Assembly: GCF_003481705.1 (NCBI RefSeq)
Contig: NZ_QULN01000002.1
Location: 1-64,000, forward strand
Source: Butyricicoccus sp. OM04-18BH
GTDB taxonomy: Bacteria > Bacillota > Clostridia > Oscillospirales > Butyricicoccaceae
Direction of reading: 5' to 3'
DNA: 64,000 nt
Of this stretch, positions 43,478 to 53,192 are shown in pieces. Made by a program: the position numbers and the translations under genes. Under the pieces are notes generated by a model, which was given only the letters and a program-made list of their open reading frames with translations, was not told where the DNA came from and did no database searches. Position 1 is the first letter of the stretch. Each line of letters opens with the position of its first letter.

Positions 43478-44659
43478 TTAGCGTTTTTTAAGGTAGCGCA
43501 TATTGCACAGAGCGGAAACGACGAGCATTGCCGCCGCGATGAGCAGCAGAGCAAAGCCGATGCGGATACCGCCGTGGTTTGCGGCAACGCCGATCGCTGC
43601 CGGGGCAGCTGCTGCGCCCAGACCGTTCAGTGTAACATAAATGCCCATTGAGGCAGGATAGCGCGAGAACAGGTCGCCGGCATTCGAGACCGTCGTGCCG
43701 TACATACCGGACATACACAGGCCGAGGCCGATGGTAGCGACGATCAGTACCGGAAGGCTGGTGCCGAGGACGAGCAGGACGAGGAAGGCTGCGATGCCGA
43801 AGCACATGACGGTGATCATCTGCCACGGGCGGAACCTTGCCGCGATCACGCTGCACGAGAAACGGCCGACAAGCAGCGAAATCCAGAGCAGCGAAGTAAC
43901 GATCTGCGCCGCGCCCGCTGCAAGCACGCCGGAGTCGATGTAGAACGTGGTCAGCCAGCCCATCATGGATGCTTCGACCGCTTCGTAGAAAAAGCAGAGC
44001 GCGGTGGTCAGCCAGAACAGACGCTCGCGGAAAAATCCGTAATCGGTGGCGGATTTCTGCGAGCTTTCCGCAGGCTTTTCCTCATCCATTTTCATAAACA
44101 GGCCAAACACAAGACCGAAGGTGAGCAGAACGATTGCGATTTCAAGCGCCAGACGCCAGCCGTTTTCACCGCCGAGCTTCTGGCAGGCGAGCACCGCGAG
44201 CGGAGCAACGCACGCGCCGAATGCATACGAGGCGTGCATCATATTGAGCGGCGTTGCGCTGCCGTTTGCGTATTCGCTCATGACGCGGTTGTTGTAGTCG
44301 GTAATGCCGCCCTTGGAGATGCCGGTCAGGAACATCGCGGTGAGCAGCAGGACCGGCGAGCCGGTCACGAGCAGCATGATGAAGCCGACCGCAAACAGAT
44401 AGTAGGAAACGAGATAAGAGCGCTTGAGACCCCATTTGACGACTGCCGCGCCGGACAGCAGACCGATGAGAAGGTAGCCGACCGACTGGGAGGAGATCAG
44501 TGTTCCGCTGAGCTGGTAGTCGAGCCCGTAGGCGGCGCGGAGATCGGGGAGGACGGAGCCAAGCATGATCGAGCCGAGGCCGTGCGCGAAATAAACGAGG
44601 AACAGCTCAGCGACAACAAAACGCTTGTTGCGGCTGATAGATGATAAAAATGCCTTCAT
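43478..44659 (-). CDS. MFS transporter
   Basis: A 393-aa protein with twelve predicted membrane helices in two halves and a charged central loop (KMDEEKPAESSQKS). GLGSIMLGSVLPDLRAAYGL near the N-terminus (split motif) and RFRPWQ after helix 8 are typical of the superfamily. The frame extends to 44935, but the ATG at 44659 (MKAFLSSISRNKRF) has an aagggg site. Substrate unknown. Confidence 0.87.
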   Translation of the reverse strand: MKAFLSSISRNKRFVVAELFLVYFAHGLGSIMLGSVLPDLRAAYGLDYQLSGTLISSQSVGYLLIGLLSGAAVVKWGLKRSYLVSYYLFAVGFIMLLVTGSPVLLLTAMFLTGISKGGITDYNNRVMSEYANGSATPLNMMHASYAFGACVAPLAVLACQKLGGENGWRLALEIAIVLLTFGLVFGLFMKMDEEKPAESSQKSATDYGFFRERLFWLTTALCFFYEAVEASMMGWLTTFYIDSGVLAAGAAQIVTSLLWISLLVGRFSCSVIAARFRPWQMITVMCFGIAAFLVLLVLGTSLPVLIVATIGLGLCMSGMYGTTVSNAGDLFSRYPASMGIYVTLNGLGAAAAPAAIGVAANHGGIRIGFALLLIAAAMLVVSALCNMRYLKKR

Positions 44660-44901
44660 AGTGTTTGCCCCTTCTGGTTTACGAAAATGAAGCATTGAGA
44701 AAATGCGAAACAGCATTCCCTTGCTTGCAGACAAAAGTATAACAGGATAAAATGCGGTTTTCCAGCACAATCTTGCGAATTCGTGCAGAAAAAACGGAAG
44801 AAAAACCGGTGAAAACCGCCATCCGGCAGGCCTCGAAGCGCAAAAAAATGCGCGGCTGCCTGCGCGGTTTATAAAATCTTGCGCTCGCGTATTTGAGCAC
44901 A

Positions 44902-44936
44902 GAAAAACAGCGGACCGTAGAAGGTCCGCTGTCATG
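44902..44936 (-). terminator. Terminator of the nicotinate phosphoribosyltransferase gene
   Basis: On the minus strand, stem acagcggacc / ggtccgctgt with a ttctac loop, followed by a T-run. The rest of the 294-bp gap between 44660 and 44953 shows nothing else I can support. Confidence 0.75.
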
Positions 44937-44953
44937 TGTACGTTTGAATAAAA

Positions 44954-46393
44954 TCAGATGCGGCAGGATTCGAGCAGCTCGTTCTTGCAAGTCCAGAGCT
45001 TTTTGGACAGGTCGACAAAGTAGGTCTGCGGATTTTCGAAGCGCTTGATCTGATCCCAGAGCGTGTCCACCTCGCGCATACAGTAGTCGCGGATCTCGGT
45101 GATCGAGGGCGACTGATAGATGCATTCGCCGTTCTTGAAGATCTGCTGGCGCAGCGGACGGACGGTGTAGTCGGTAACGACGCGCTGCTTCCAGGTGTGG
45201 ATCGGGTGGAAGAGAACATAGGGGAGAGCCGGATCGATGATCTCGTCATGAATGGTCAGAACGTCGCCCAGCGCCTTGCCGGTCTTGTTGTCGAACAGAC
45301 GGTAGACCTGCTTGAAGTGCGGCGTGGTGATCTTCTCAACATTTTCGGAGACCTTGATCTTCGGAATGATCTCGCCGTCCTCGTTTTCAACGGCTGCAAG
45401 TTTGTAAACGCCGCCGAATACCGGCTCGGACTTGGAGGTGATCAGACGCTCGCCGATGCCGAACGAGTCGATCTGTGCGCCCTGTACGATGAGGTCGCGT
45501 ACCAGATATTCATCGAGCGAGTTGGAGGCCATGATCTGCATATCGGAGAAGCCTGCGTCGTTGAGCATCTTGCGCGCTTCGACCGAGAGATAAGCGATAT
45601 CGCCCGAGTCCAGACGGATGCCCTTGGCGCGGATGCCCTTTTCAGCAAGCTCCTTTGCCACGCGGATGGCGTTCGGAACACCGGATTTGAGTACATTATA
45701 GGTATCGACGAGGAATACGCAGTTGTCCGGATAGATCTCGGCATAGGCCTTGAAGGCCTCGTACTCGCTGTCGAACATCTGCACCCAGGAATGCGCCATC
45801 GTGCCGCCGGCCGGGATGCCGTGGTCGCGGTCGGCCAGAACACAGGCAGTACCCTGACAGCCGCCGATGAAGGTTGCGCGCGCACCGTAGATCGCGCCGT
45901 CATAGCCCTGCGCACGGCGGGAGCCGAACTCAAGCACGGTGCGGCCCTGCGCGGCGCGGGTGATGCGGTTCGCCTTGGTGGCGATCAGCGTCTGGTGGTT
46001 GACGGTCAGCAGAACCATGGTCTCAACAAACTGCGCCTGAATCATCGGGCCTGCAACGGTGACGAGCGGCTCGCCCGGGAATACCGGCGTGCCCTCGGGG
46101 ACAGCCCAGACGTCGCATTCGAACTTGAAGTCGCGCAGATAGTTGAGAAACGCCTCGGAGAAGCATTTGCGGCGGCGGAGGTATGCGATGTCCTCCTCGG
46201 TGAAGTGGAGATTTTTGAAGTAGGAGATCAGCTGCTCGACACCGGCCATGATGGCATAGCCGCCGCCGTCCGGAACGCGGCGGAAGAACATATCAAAGTA
46301 TGCGCGGCGGTTGCCCATACCTTTTTCAAAATAGCCATTTGCCATCGTGAACTCGTAGAAGTCGGTCAGCATGGTAAGATTTCTTTCGGTCAT
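44954..46393 (-). CDS. pncB: Nicotinate phosphoribosyltransferase
   Basis: A 479-aa enzyme making nicotinate mononucleotide in NAD salvage. Begins MTERNLTMLTDFYEFTMANGY as in the family. Shows GSRRAQGYDGAIYGARA and the phosphate-binding DSGDIAYLS region, and ends with the long C-terminal domain of bacterial NAPRTases. An in-frame ATG at 46441 is possible, but the family alignment favours 46393. Confidence 0.93.
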   Translation of the reverse strand: MTERNLTMLTDFYEFTMANGYFEKGMGNRRAYFDMFFRRVPDGGGYAIMAGVEQLISYFKNLHFTEEDIAYLRRRKCFSEAFLNYLRDFKFECDVWAVPEGTPVFPGEPLVTVAGPMIQAQFVETMVLLTVNHQTLIATKANRITRAAQGRTVLEFGSRRAQGYDGAIYGARATFIGGCQGTACVLADRDHGIPAGGTMAHSWVQMFDSEYEAFKAYAEIYPDNCVFLVDTYNVLKSGVPNAIRVAKELAEKGIRAKGIRLDSGDIAYLSVEARKMLNDAGFSDMQIMASNSLDEYLVRDLIVQGAQIDSFGIGERLITSKSEPVFGGVYKLAAVENEDGEIIPKIKVSENVEKITTPHFKQVYRLFDNKTGKALGDVLTIHDEIIDPALPYVLFHPIHTWKQRVVTDYTVRPLRQQIFKNGECIYQSPSITEIRDYCMREVDTLWDQIKRFENPQTYFVDLSKKLWTCKNELLESCRI

Positions 46394-46529
46394 TGCGATA
46401 AACGCCCCTTTGCGTGAGAAAAAGACACGCGGTAAATTCATAGCCTGTGCACTGTCTTGACACACAGTATTAAACATATAATAGTACGTTTTATGGAAAA
46501 GTGCAAGCATTTCTTTTGTTAGAGAGAGC

Positions 46530-46696
46530 TAAGGCAATACCGCATAATTGGATAAGAGCGACTCGCGAGTAAATTTTGCGTACTGACGAGGCACGGTTTT
46601 GCAGTAATACTTGACGTATTGCCGTGAAATCGCAACAAAGTCAGGATACGAAATTTCCGCAAAGCGCCGCAGCTTTCCTTGTGCGGTGCTGCCTGA
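46530..46696 (+). repeat. Family A intergenic palindromic repeat, copy 3
   Basis: About 167 bp. Arms taaggcaataccgcataatt and ccttgtgcggtgctgcctga, internal cagtaatacttgacgtattgccg palindrome split at its centre, and the tgacgaggc and acaaagtcagga blocks shared with the other full copies. Same orientation as copy 2, inverted relative to copy 1. Confidence 0.82.
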
Positions 46697-46936
46697 AATT
46701 TTCGGCGGGGCAGGGGGAAACAGACGGGCATCAGAAAGGTGTAGACGTGCTCTGACGACCCGGGGAAAACGGGCGGGCAGCGAATGCTACTGCGAAGGAA
46801 TGTCTGCTTTATGCGGACAAATGATAGGATGAAATCGATCGGCGTCGTGTAAAAAACAAAAGAAAAGCAGAAAAGATACCTATTTAATATAATGGGAATA
46901 ATGGTGAGAAGCAGCGCGGGCAGAGGAGGAACAGAA
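46697..46936. other. Intergenic, nothing identified
   Basis: Between the family A repeat and the argG control region. Only a TATAAT without a matching -35 (46888-46893) is visible. No ORF with a ribosome binding site and no structured RNA that I recognise. Confidence 0.5.
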
Positions 46937-47014
46937 ATGCACAAAGTGAATAAATATACATTTCATAAAATAATTATAAATTTTTCTTGCCAAACGGGAA
47001 ATGTGGTAGTATAA
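46937..47014 (+). CDS. Possible 25-codon leader ORF upstream of argG
   Basis: ATG with a near-ideal AGGAGG (46924-46929) at 7-nt spacing, reading 25 codons to a TAA that overlaps the -10 box of the argG promoter. It also overlaps the ARG-box candidate. No runs of Arg codons, so classical attenuation is not indicated. May be chance; included because the ribosome binding site is so strong. Confidence 0.3.
   Translation: MHKVNKYTFHKIIINFSCQTGNVVV
46947..46978. promoter_or_regulatory. ARG-box candidates upstream of argG
   Basis: TGAATAAATATACA (46947-46960) differs at one position from the ArgR consensus TGAATAWWTATTCA. A second, weaker A/T-rich site (cataaaataattat) follows at 46964-46977, about the spacing of tandem ARG boxes. 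They lie directly upstream of the argG -35, consistent with repression by the argR product encoded at 22971-23426. Confidence 0.6.
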
Positions 47015-47015
47015 T
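46987..47015 (+). promoter_or_regulatory. Promoter of the arg cluster
   Basis: TTGCCA and a perfect TATAAT with a 17-bp spacer, 40 bp upstream of argG. Confidence 0.75.
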
Positions 47016-47054
47016 AAAACCATCGAAAAAACGATGAATGCGAGGTCAAACGAT

Positions 47055-48308
47055 ATGGAAAAGAAATATAACAAAGTTGTTCTGGCATATTCCGGCGGTC
47101 TGGATACTTCGGTACTGATCCCGTGGCTTAAGGAGCATTACGGCTGCGAGGTCATCGCGGTTTCCGGCAACGTCGGTCAGGGTACTGAGCTGGACGGTCT
47201 GGAGGAGAAGGCGCTCAAGACCGGCGCTTCCAAGCTGTACATCGAGGATCTGACCAAGGAATTTGTTGATGACTATATCATTCCGACCGTCAAGGCGGGC
47301 GCAACCTATGAGCAGTATCTGCTCGGTACTTCCTTCGCGCGCCCGATCATCGCAAAGCGCATCGTAGATATTGCGCTCAAGGAAGGCGCAGACGCGATTT
47401 GCCACGGCTGCACCGGCAAGGGCAACGATCAGGTTCGCTTCGAGCTGGCAATCCATGCGTTCGCACCGCAGATGGACATTATCGCTCCGTGGCGTTTCTG
47501 GGAGCTGAACAGCCGCGAAAAGGAGATCGCGTACGCTGAGGCGCACAACATCCCGCTGAAGATCAACAAGGAGACCAACTACTCCAAGGATAAGAACCTG
47601 TGGCATCTGAGCCATGAGGGTCTGGACCTTGAGCTTCCGTCCAACGAGGCTCCGATCAACAAGCCGGGCTTCCTCGAACTGGGCGTTTCCCCGGAAATGG
47701 CTCCGGACAAGCCGACCTATGTCACCATCCACTTCGAGAAGGGCGTTCCGACCGCTGTGGACGGCGAGAAGCTGGACTCCGTTGCCCTCATCGAGAAGCT
47801 GAACAAGCTCGGCGGCGAGAACGGCATCGGCATCCTCGACATCGTCGAGAACCGTCTGGTCGGCATGAAGAGCCGCGGCGTATACGAGACTCCGGGCGGC
47901 TCTATCCTGTACGCAGCACACGCAAAGCTCGAGGAGATCACCCTCGACAAGGAGACCTCGCACTACAAGGCGCAGGTCGGCCTTAAGTTCGGCGAGCTGG
48001 TCTACAACGGCCAGTGGTATACGCCGCTGCGCAAGGCGCTGTCCGCATTCGTCGACTCCACGCAGGAGACCGTTACCGGCGACGTAAAGCTGAAGCTGTA
48101 CAAGGGCAACATCATCCCGGCTTCCGTAACCTCTCCGTACAGCCTGTACTCCGAGGATATGGCTACCTTCAACGAGGATGACTGCTACGATCAGGCAGAC
48201 TCCGCAGGCTTCATCAATCTGTTTGGCCTGCCGCTCAAGGTACGCGCGCTGAACGATCAGATGCTGTTCGCCAAGACCGGCGAGCACTTCCCGTCCGTTG
48301 ATAAGTAA
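47055..48308 (+). CDS. argG: Argininosuccinate synthase
   Basis: A 417-aa enzyme joining citrulline and aspartate with ATP. P-loop-like [10 protein letters not shown] at residues 11-20 and [15 protein letters not shown] near residue 115. The ATG at 47055 (MEKKYNKVV) is chosen over an in-frame ATG at 47034. First gene of argG-H-C-J-B-D-F. Confidence 0.97.
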   Translation: MEKKYNKVVLAYSGGLDTSVLIPWLKEHYGCEVIAVSGNVGQGTELDGLEEKALKTGASKLYIEDLTKEFVDDYIIPTVKAGATYEQYLLGTSFARPIIAKRIVDIALKEGADAICHGCTGKGNDQVRFELAIHAFAPQMDIIAPWRFWELNSREKEIAYAEAHNIPLKINKETNYSKDKNLWHLSHEGLDLELPSNEAPINKPGFLELGVSPEMAPDKPTYVTIHFEKGVPTAVDGEKLDSVALIEKLNKLGGENGIGILDIVENRLVGMKSRGVYETPGGSILYAAHAKLEEITLDKETSHYKAQVGLKFGELVYNGQWYTPLRKALSAFVDSTQETVTGDVKLKLYKGNIIPASVTSPYSLYSEDMATFNEDDCYDQADSAGFINLFGLPLKVRALNDQMLFAKTGEHFPSVDK

Positions 48309-48321
48309 GTTAATTAAGGAT

Positions 48322-48356
48322 CGTAGGGCGGCATGTCCGAAATGTGCCGCCCTACG
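48322..48356. repeat. Perfect 12-bp-stem hairpin between argG and argH
   Basis: cgtagggcggca and tgccgccctacg pair perfectly around an 11-nt loop. The following bases ggtgtttt are a poor terminator tail, so this is more likely a REP-type palindrome or an mRNA-processing or attenuating hairpin than a full terminator. Confidence 0.7.
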
Positions 48357-48380
48357 GGTGTTTTGAGAGGTAACAGCACT

Positions 48381-49772
48381 ATGGCAAAATTATGGGCAGG
48401 ACGTTTCCAGAAGGAGACCGATCTTGTAGTAAACGACTTTAACTCGTCCATCCTGTTTGACTGCCGCCTGTACAAGGAGGACATCACCGGCTCGATCGCG
48501 CACGCGACCATGCTGGGCAGGCAGGGCATCATCGAGGAGCACGAGGCCGAGAAGATCGTTGAGGGCCTCAAGGGCATCCTCAAGGATATCGAGGAAGGCA
48601 ACGTAGAGTTCTCGCTCGATTATGAGGACATTCATATGAACGTCGAGCAGCTGCTCACCGAGCGCATCGGCGATACCGGCAAGCGCCTGCATACCGGCCG
48701 TTCGAGAAACGATCAGGTCGCGCTCGATATGCGTCTGTATGTCAAGAAGGAGATCAAGGAGATCATCGAGCTGATCCTCGGCTTCATGAAGGCGCTCACC
48801 AAGAAGAGCCGCGAGAATCTGGACGCTGTCATGCCGGGCTATACGCATCTTCAGCGCGCGCAGCCGACGACGTTCGCACATTATATGATGGCATATGCCA
48901 ATATGCTGAAGCGCGACATCACCCGTCTCCAGGACTGCTACGAGCGTATGGACGAGATGCCGCTCGGCTCGGGCGCGCTCGCTTCCACCACCTATCCGAT
49001 CGACCGCGACTTCGTCCGTGAGCAGCTCGGCTTTGCGCGCCTGACCGACAACTCGCTCGACGGCGTTTCCGATCGCGACTACTGTGTTGAGCTGCTTTCT
49101 GCGCTTTCCATTCTGATGATGCACCTGTCGCGTCTGTCCGAGGAGATCATCTCCTGGTGCTCGTGGGAGTTCAAGTTCGTGGAGCTGGACGACGCATACT
49201 CCACCGGCTCGTCCATCATGCCGCAGAAGAAGAACCCGGACGTCTGCGAGCTCATCCGCGGCAAGACCGGCCGCGTTTACGGCGCGCTGACCACCATGCT
49301 GACCGTTCTGAAGGGTCTGCCGCTGGCATACAACAAGGATATGCAGGAGGACAAGGAGGCTGTTTTCGGCGCGATCGATACGGTCAAGCAGTGCCTTGAG
49401 GTATTTACTCCGATGTTCTCCACCATGACGCTCCGCCGCGACAATATGCGCAAGGCGGCGTCGCGCGGCTTCATCAACGCGACCGACTGCGCGGACTACC
49501 TCACCAAGAAGGGCGTTCCGTTCCGCGATGCGTACAAGACGGTAGGCCGTCTGGTCAATCAGTGCATCAAGGCGGACGAGACCCTCGAGACCATGACCAT
49601 GCGCGACTTTGCGGCGATCTCCAACAAGTTCGGTGACGATGTCTATGATGCACTCGACCTGCGTACCTGTGTTGCAGGGCGCAAGGTCATCGGCGGCCCG
49701 GCTCCGCAGGAGGTCACCCGTCAGATCGACAAGATCGAGAAGTTCGTTGCCGATGTGGAGGACGAGCTGTAA
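48381..49772 (+). CDS. argH: Argininosuccinate lyase
   Basis: A 463-aa fumarase-superfamily enzyme splitting argininosuccinate to arginine and fumarate. Starts MAKLWAGRF; the family signature GSSIMPQKKNPD is present near residue 277. ATG at 48381 preferred over 48333, which would include the upstream hairpin. argC follows after 2 nt. Confidence 0.97.
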   Translation: MAKLWAGRFQKETDLVVNDFNSSILFDCRLYKEDITGSIAHATMLGRQGIIEEHEAEKIVEGLKGILKDIEEGNVEFSLDYEDIHMNVEQLLTERIGDTGKRLHTGRSRNDQVALDMRLYVKKEIKEIIELILGFMKALTKKSRENLDAVMPGYTHLQRAQPTTFAHYMMAYANMLKRDITRLQDCYERMDEMPLGSGALASTTYPIDRDFVREQLGFARLTDNSLDGVSDRDYCVELLSALSILMMHLSRLSEEIISWCSWEFKFVELDDAYSTGSSIMPQKKNPDVCELIRGKTGRVYGALTTMLTVLKGLPLAYNKDMQEDKEAVFGAIDTVKQCLEVFTPMFSTMTLRRDNMRKAASRGFINATDCADYLTKKGVPFRDAYKTVGRLVNQCIKADETLETMTMRDFAAISNKFGDDVYDALDLRTCVAGRKVIGGPAPQEVTRQIDKIEKFVADVEDEL

Positions 49773-49774
49773 TT

Positions 49775-50698
49775 ATGAGCAAACCGAAGATTTATATTGA
49801 CGGCAAGGAGGGCACGACCGGCCTTCAGATCTACGAGCGTCTCGGCAAACGCGACGACGTAGAGCTGCTGCTCATCGATGAGGACAAGCGCAAGGATACC
49901 GAGGAACGCCGAAAGTTTCTGAATGCGGCGGACATCGTGTTCCTGTGCCTGCCGGATGCCGCAGCGAAGGAAGCTGTCACGCTGATCGAAAACGACCATA
50001 CCCGTGTGATCGACGCATCGACCGCACACCGCACCGACCCGGACTGGGATTACGGCTTTGCGGAGCTGTCCAAGGCGCACCGCGCCGCGATCGCCGGCTC
50101 CAGGCGCGTTGCCAACCCGGGCTGCCACGCGAGCGGCTTCATTTCCTCTGTTTATCCGCTCGTCGCACGCGGCGTTGTCCCGGAGGACTTTGCCTTTACC
50201 TGCTCGTCGCTCACCGGCTATTCGGGCGGCGGCAAAAAGATGATCGCAGAATATGAGGATGCCGAGCGCGACAGCCGTCACGACTCCGAGCGCATTTACG
50301 GCCTCAATCTGCATCACAAGCATCTGCCCGAGATGGAATACGTCTGCGGTCTGATGCACGCGCCGGTTTTCGTGCCGATCGTCGGCGACTTCTACAAGGG
50401 TATGGCAACGACGGTCATGCTGCCTGGCGTGGATGCACACATCGTGCACAACACCCTCGCGGAGCACTATGCAAACCAGAATTTTGTGACGGTCGCACCG
50501 ATAGGCGGCGATGAAAACGTCATTTATGCAAATACGATGGCAGGCCGCGATAGCCTGCGGCTGATCGTCTGCGGCCATGAGGAACAGACAATCGTTACCG
50601 CACTGTTCGACAATCTCGGAAAGGGTGCGTCGGGTGCTGCGGTGCAGAACATGAATATCATGCTCGGCCTGGAGGAAACGACGGGCCTGACGCTCTGA
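49775..50698 (+). CDS. argC: N-acetyl-gamma-glutamyl-phosphate reductase (short type)
   Basis: A 307-aa NADP-dependent reductase. N-terminal IDGKEGTTGLQIYERL nucleotide motif (about residues 7-22) and catalytic Cys in NPGCHASGF (about 115). Length is that of the short type 2 ArgC rather than the ~345-aa type 1 form. Confidence 0.94.
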   Translation: MSKPKIYIDGKEGTTGLQIYERLGKRDDVELLLIDEDKRKDTEERRKFLNAADIVFLCLPDAAAKEAVTLIENDHTRVIDASTAHRTDPDWDYGFAELSKAHRAAIAGSRRVANPGCHASGFISSVYPLVARGVVPEDFAFTCSSLTGYSGGGKKMIAEYEDAERDSRHDSERIYGLNLHHKHLPEMEYVCGLMHAPVFVPIVGDFYKGMATTVMLPGVDAHIVHNTLAEHYANQNFVTVAPIGGDENVIYANTMAGRDSLRLIVCGHEEQTIVTALFDNLGKGASGAAVQNMNIMLGLEETTGLTL

Positions 50699-50715
50699 AA
50701 CGGAGAAGAAGAACT

Positions 50716-51924
50716 ATGAAGATCATTGACGGCGGCGTTTGCGCCGCAAAGGGTTTCAAGGCGGGCAGCGTGCGCTGCGGCATCAAGGCGAGCCGCACGA
50801 ATGACGATACCGCGATCATTTTCAGCGAATGCGAGTGCAACGCTGCGGCGACCTACACGATGAACCGCGTAAAGGCGGCTCCGGTCTATGTCACCATGGA
50901 GCACCTCGAAAACGGTGTAGCACGCGCCATCGTCGCGAACTCCGGCAACGCGAATGCCTGCGCACCGGACGGCATGGAGAACGCACGCCGCATGGCGAAA
51001 GCGGCGGCTTCCTTCCTCGGCGTCGAGGAGGAGGACGTTGCGGTAGCGTCCACCGGCGTTATCGGCCAGCGCATCGATATCGAGTGCATCGAGGAGCATC
51101 TGTCCGAAATCGTTCTTTCGGACGACGCTTCGGAACAGGCAAACCGTGCAATCATGACCACCGATACCCGTACCAAGACTGCGGCGGTCGAGTTTACGGT
51201 CGGCGGCAAGACCTGCCGCATCGGCGGCATCTGCAAGGGCAGCGGCATGATCCATCCGAACATGGGCACCATGCTGTCCTTCATCACCACTGACTGCGCG
51301 ATCTCTCACGAAATGCTGACTGATGCACTTCAGGAGAACGTAAAAAAGACCTACAACCGTGTGACGGTTGACGGCGATACCTCGACCAATGATATGTGCG
51401 TCGTTCTGGCGAACGGTCTGGCAGGCAATGAACTGATCGACTGGCAGAACGAGGATTATCAGGCGTTCTGCAAGGCGCTGAACGAGATTAACACCCGTCT
51501 GGCGCGTCAGATCGCAGCGGACGGCGAGGGCGCGACCAAGCTCGTGACCTGCACGGTCAGGAATTCGCGCAGCGAGGAGACCGCCGAGCGTCTGGCAAAG
51601 GCGGTTGTCGGCTCTAATCTCGTCAAGGCTGCCATGTTCGGTGCGGACGCAAACTGGGGCCGCGTCCTGTGCGCAATGGGCTACTCCAAGGCGCCGTTCC
51701 GCCCGGAGTATGTTGATGTAGCGTTCGAGTCCGAAAACGGCTCGGTTGCTGTCTGCGAGAAGGGCGCAGCGCTGAATTTCGATGAGGAGCTTGCAAAGAA
51801 GGTTCTCACCGCAAACGAAGTCACCATTCAGATTGACGTTCACGAGGGCGAGCATGCTGCTACGGCCTGGGGCTGCGATCTGACGTATGATTATGTCAAG
51901 ATCAACGGCGACTACCGTACCTGA
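50716..51924 (+). CDS. argJ: Glutamate N-acetyltransferase / amino-acid acetyltransferase (ArgJ)
   Basis: A 402-aa self-cleaving enzyme that recycles the acetyl group from N-acetylornithine to glutamate. The autocleavage site with the nucleophilic Thr is in KGSGMIHPNMGTML (about residues 175-188). No separate argA or argE is visible here, which fits the cyclic pathway. Confidence 0.96.
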   Translation: MKIIDGGVCAAKGFKAGSVRCGIKASRTNDDTAIIFSECECNAAATYTMNRVKAAPVYVTMEHLENGVARAIVANSGNANACAPDGMENARRMAKAAASFLGVEEEDVAVASTGVIGQRIDIECIEEHLSEIVLSDDASEQANRAIMTTDTRTKTAAVEFTVGGKTCRIGGICKGSGMIHPNMGTMLSFITTDCAISHEMLTDALQENVKKTYNRVTVDGDTSTNDMCVVLANGLAGNELIDWQNEDYQAFCKALNEINTRLARQIAADGEGATKLVTCTVRNSRSEETAERLAKAVVGSNLVKAAMFGADANWGRVLCAMGYSKAPFRPEYVDVAFESENGSVAVCEKGAALNFDEELAKKVLTANEVTIQIDVHEGEHAATAWGCDLTYDYVKINGDYRT

Positions 51925-51964
51925 GCGGCGATAAATCGCGTGATTCTTCGTCAGCAGCGCGCTT

Positions 51965-51980
51965 GCGTACATATGTACGC
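51965..51980. repeat. 16-bp perfect palindrome after argJ
   Basis: gcgtacatatgtacgc, fully self-complementary, 40 bp after the argJ stop and just before the tandem repeats. Confidence 0.6.
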
Positions 51981-52002
51981 GGCGTGCGCTTCTTCCTCGG
52001 CT

Positions 52003-52194
52003 GACACGATTTCTCTTGCTCAGGAGGCGAAGCGAGCTGCGCAAATGTGTGACGCGGTTTCTCTTGCGCGAAGGTACGGAGCGAGCTGCGTGAATGCAGA
52101 CGCGGTTTTTCTTGCTCAGGAGGCGAAGCGAGCTGTGCAAATGCGTTGCGCGGTTTCTCTTGCGCAGGGGATACAGAGTAGATTGCGTGAGTAC
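52003..52194. repeat. 4 x 48-bp tandem repeat between argJ and argB
   Basis: Four adjacent 48-bp units begin at 52003, 52051, 52099 and 52147. All share gcggtttctcttgc followed by a gcgagctg-type block. Units 1 and 3 resemble each other most, as do 2 and 4, so a 96-bp higher-order unit was probably duplicated. Because 48 is a multiple of 3, the array stays open in the argB frame as a 16-residue repeat (V-[SF]-L-A-...). There are no spacers, so it is not a CRISPR array. Confidence 0.85.
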
Positions 52195-52233
52195 GCATCT
52201 GATAAAAACATATCCGAAAAGGAACGAAAAAGC

Positions 52234-53130
52234 ATGGATACTCCCATCACAGAACAGAAAACAGACAATATGGATGCGGAGCTGAGAGCCGACATTCTGG
52301 TCGAGGCTCTTCCGTATATCCAGGAATATTACGGTCAGACCGTTGTCGTCAAGTACGGAGGCAACGCGATGATCAATGACGAGCTGAAGGACGCGGTCAT
52401 ACACGACCTCGTTCTGCTCAATCTGGTCGGCGTCAAGGTCGTTATCGTGCATGGTGGCGGTCCGGAGATCAACGATATGCTGAAAAAAATCGGCAAGGAG
52501 AGCAAGTTCGTCAACGGTCTGCGCTACACCGACCGTGAGACCATGGACATTGTGCAGATGGTGCTGTGCGGCAAGGTCAACAAGGACCTTGTCACCCTGA
52601 TCGAAAAGGCGGGCGGCCGCGGCATCGGTCTCGGCGGCATGGACGGCGGCCTGTTTCAGGCAAAGCGCCTGACCGACCGCGCGGGCACAGATTACGGCTA
52701 CGTCGGCGACATCGTTGACGTTGACCCGGCGCCGGTCATCGACGTTCTTCAGCAGGGTTACATCCCGGTCGTTTCGACCGTTGCGCAGGGCATCGATGAC
52801 GAGACCAACTACAACATCAATGCCGATACCGCAGCGAGCAAGCTCGCCGTTGCGCTCGGTGCGAAAAAACTCATCCTGCTGACCGATGTGCGCGGCCTGA
52901 TGCTCGACGTCAACGATGAAAACAGCGTGCTGCATCGACTCAAGGTTTCTGAAGTGCCTAAGCTCGTGCGCGACGGCGTCATCAAGGGCGGCATGATCCC
53001 GAAGGTGGACTGCTGCGTTGAGGCGGTCCGCAAGGGCGTTGAGCGCGCGACCATTCTCGACGGCCGCGTCAAGCACTCCATCCTCATCGAGCTGCTGTCT
53101 GATGTCGGCGCAGGCACGATGTTTCAGTAA
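52234..53130 (+). CDS. argB: Acetylglutamate kinase
   Basis: A 298-aa kinase phosphorylating N-acetylglutamate. KYGGNAM and HGGGPEIN motifs near the start, NADTAASKLAVAL later. It carries an N-terminal helix (residues about 15-30) before the kinase core, a feature of arginine-inhibited hexameric enzymes. ATG at 52234 with aaaagga upstream is chosen; the frame is open back to a GTG at 51940 through the tandem repeats. Confidence 0.94.
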   Translation: MDTPITEQKTDNMDAELRADILVEALPYIQEYYGQTVVVKYGGNAMINDELKDAVIHDLVLLNLVGVKVVIVHGGGPEINDMLKKIGKESKFVNGLRYTDRETMDIVQMVLCGKVNKDLVTLIEKAGGRGIGLGGMDGGLFQAKRLTDRAGTDYGYVGDIVDVDPAPVIDVLQQGYIPVVSTVAQGIDDETNYNINADTAASKLAVALGAKKLILLTDVRGLMLDVNDENSVLHRLKVSEVPKLVRDGVIKGGMIPKVDCCVEAVRKGVERATILDGRVKHSILIELLSDVGAGTMFQ

Positions 53131-53192
53131 TTCACAGCAATCAGTAGATTTATGCTGATTTCGCAGATTTTCCACGAAAAGGGCGAAAACCA

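Noticed and set aside
52003..52194. CRISPR array
   Set aside because: The 48-bp units are contiguous without unique spacers, so this is a simple tandem repeat.
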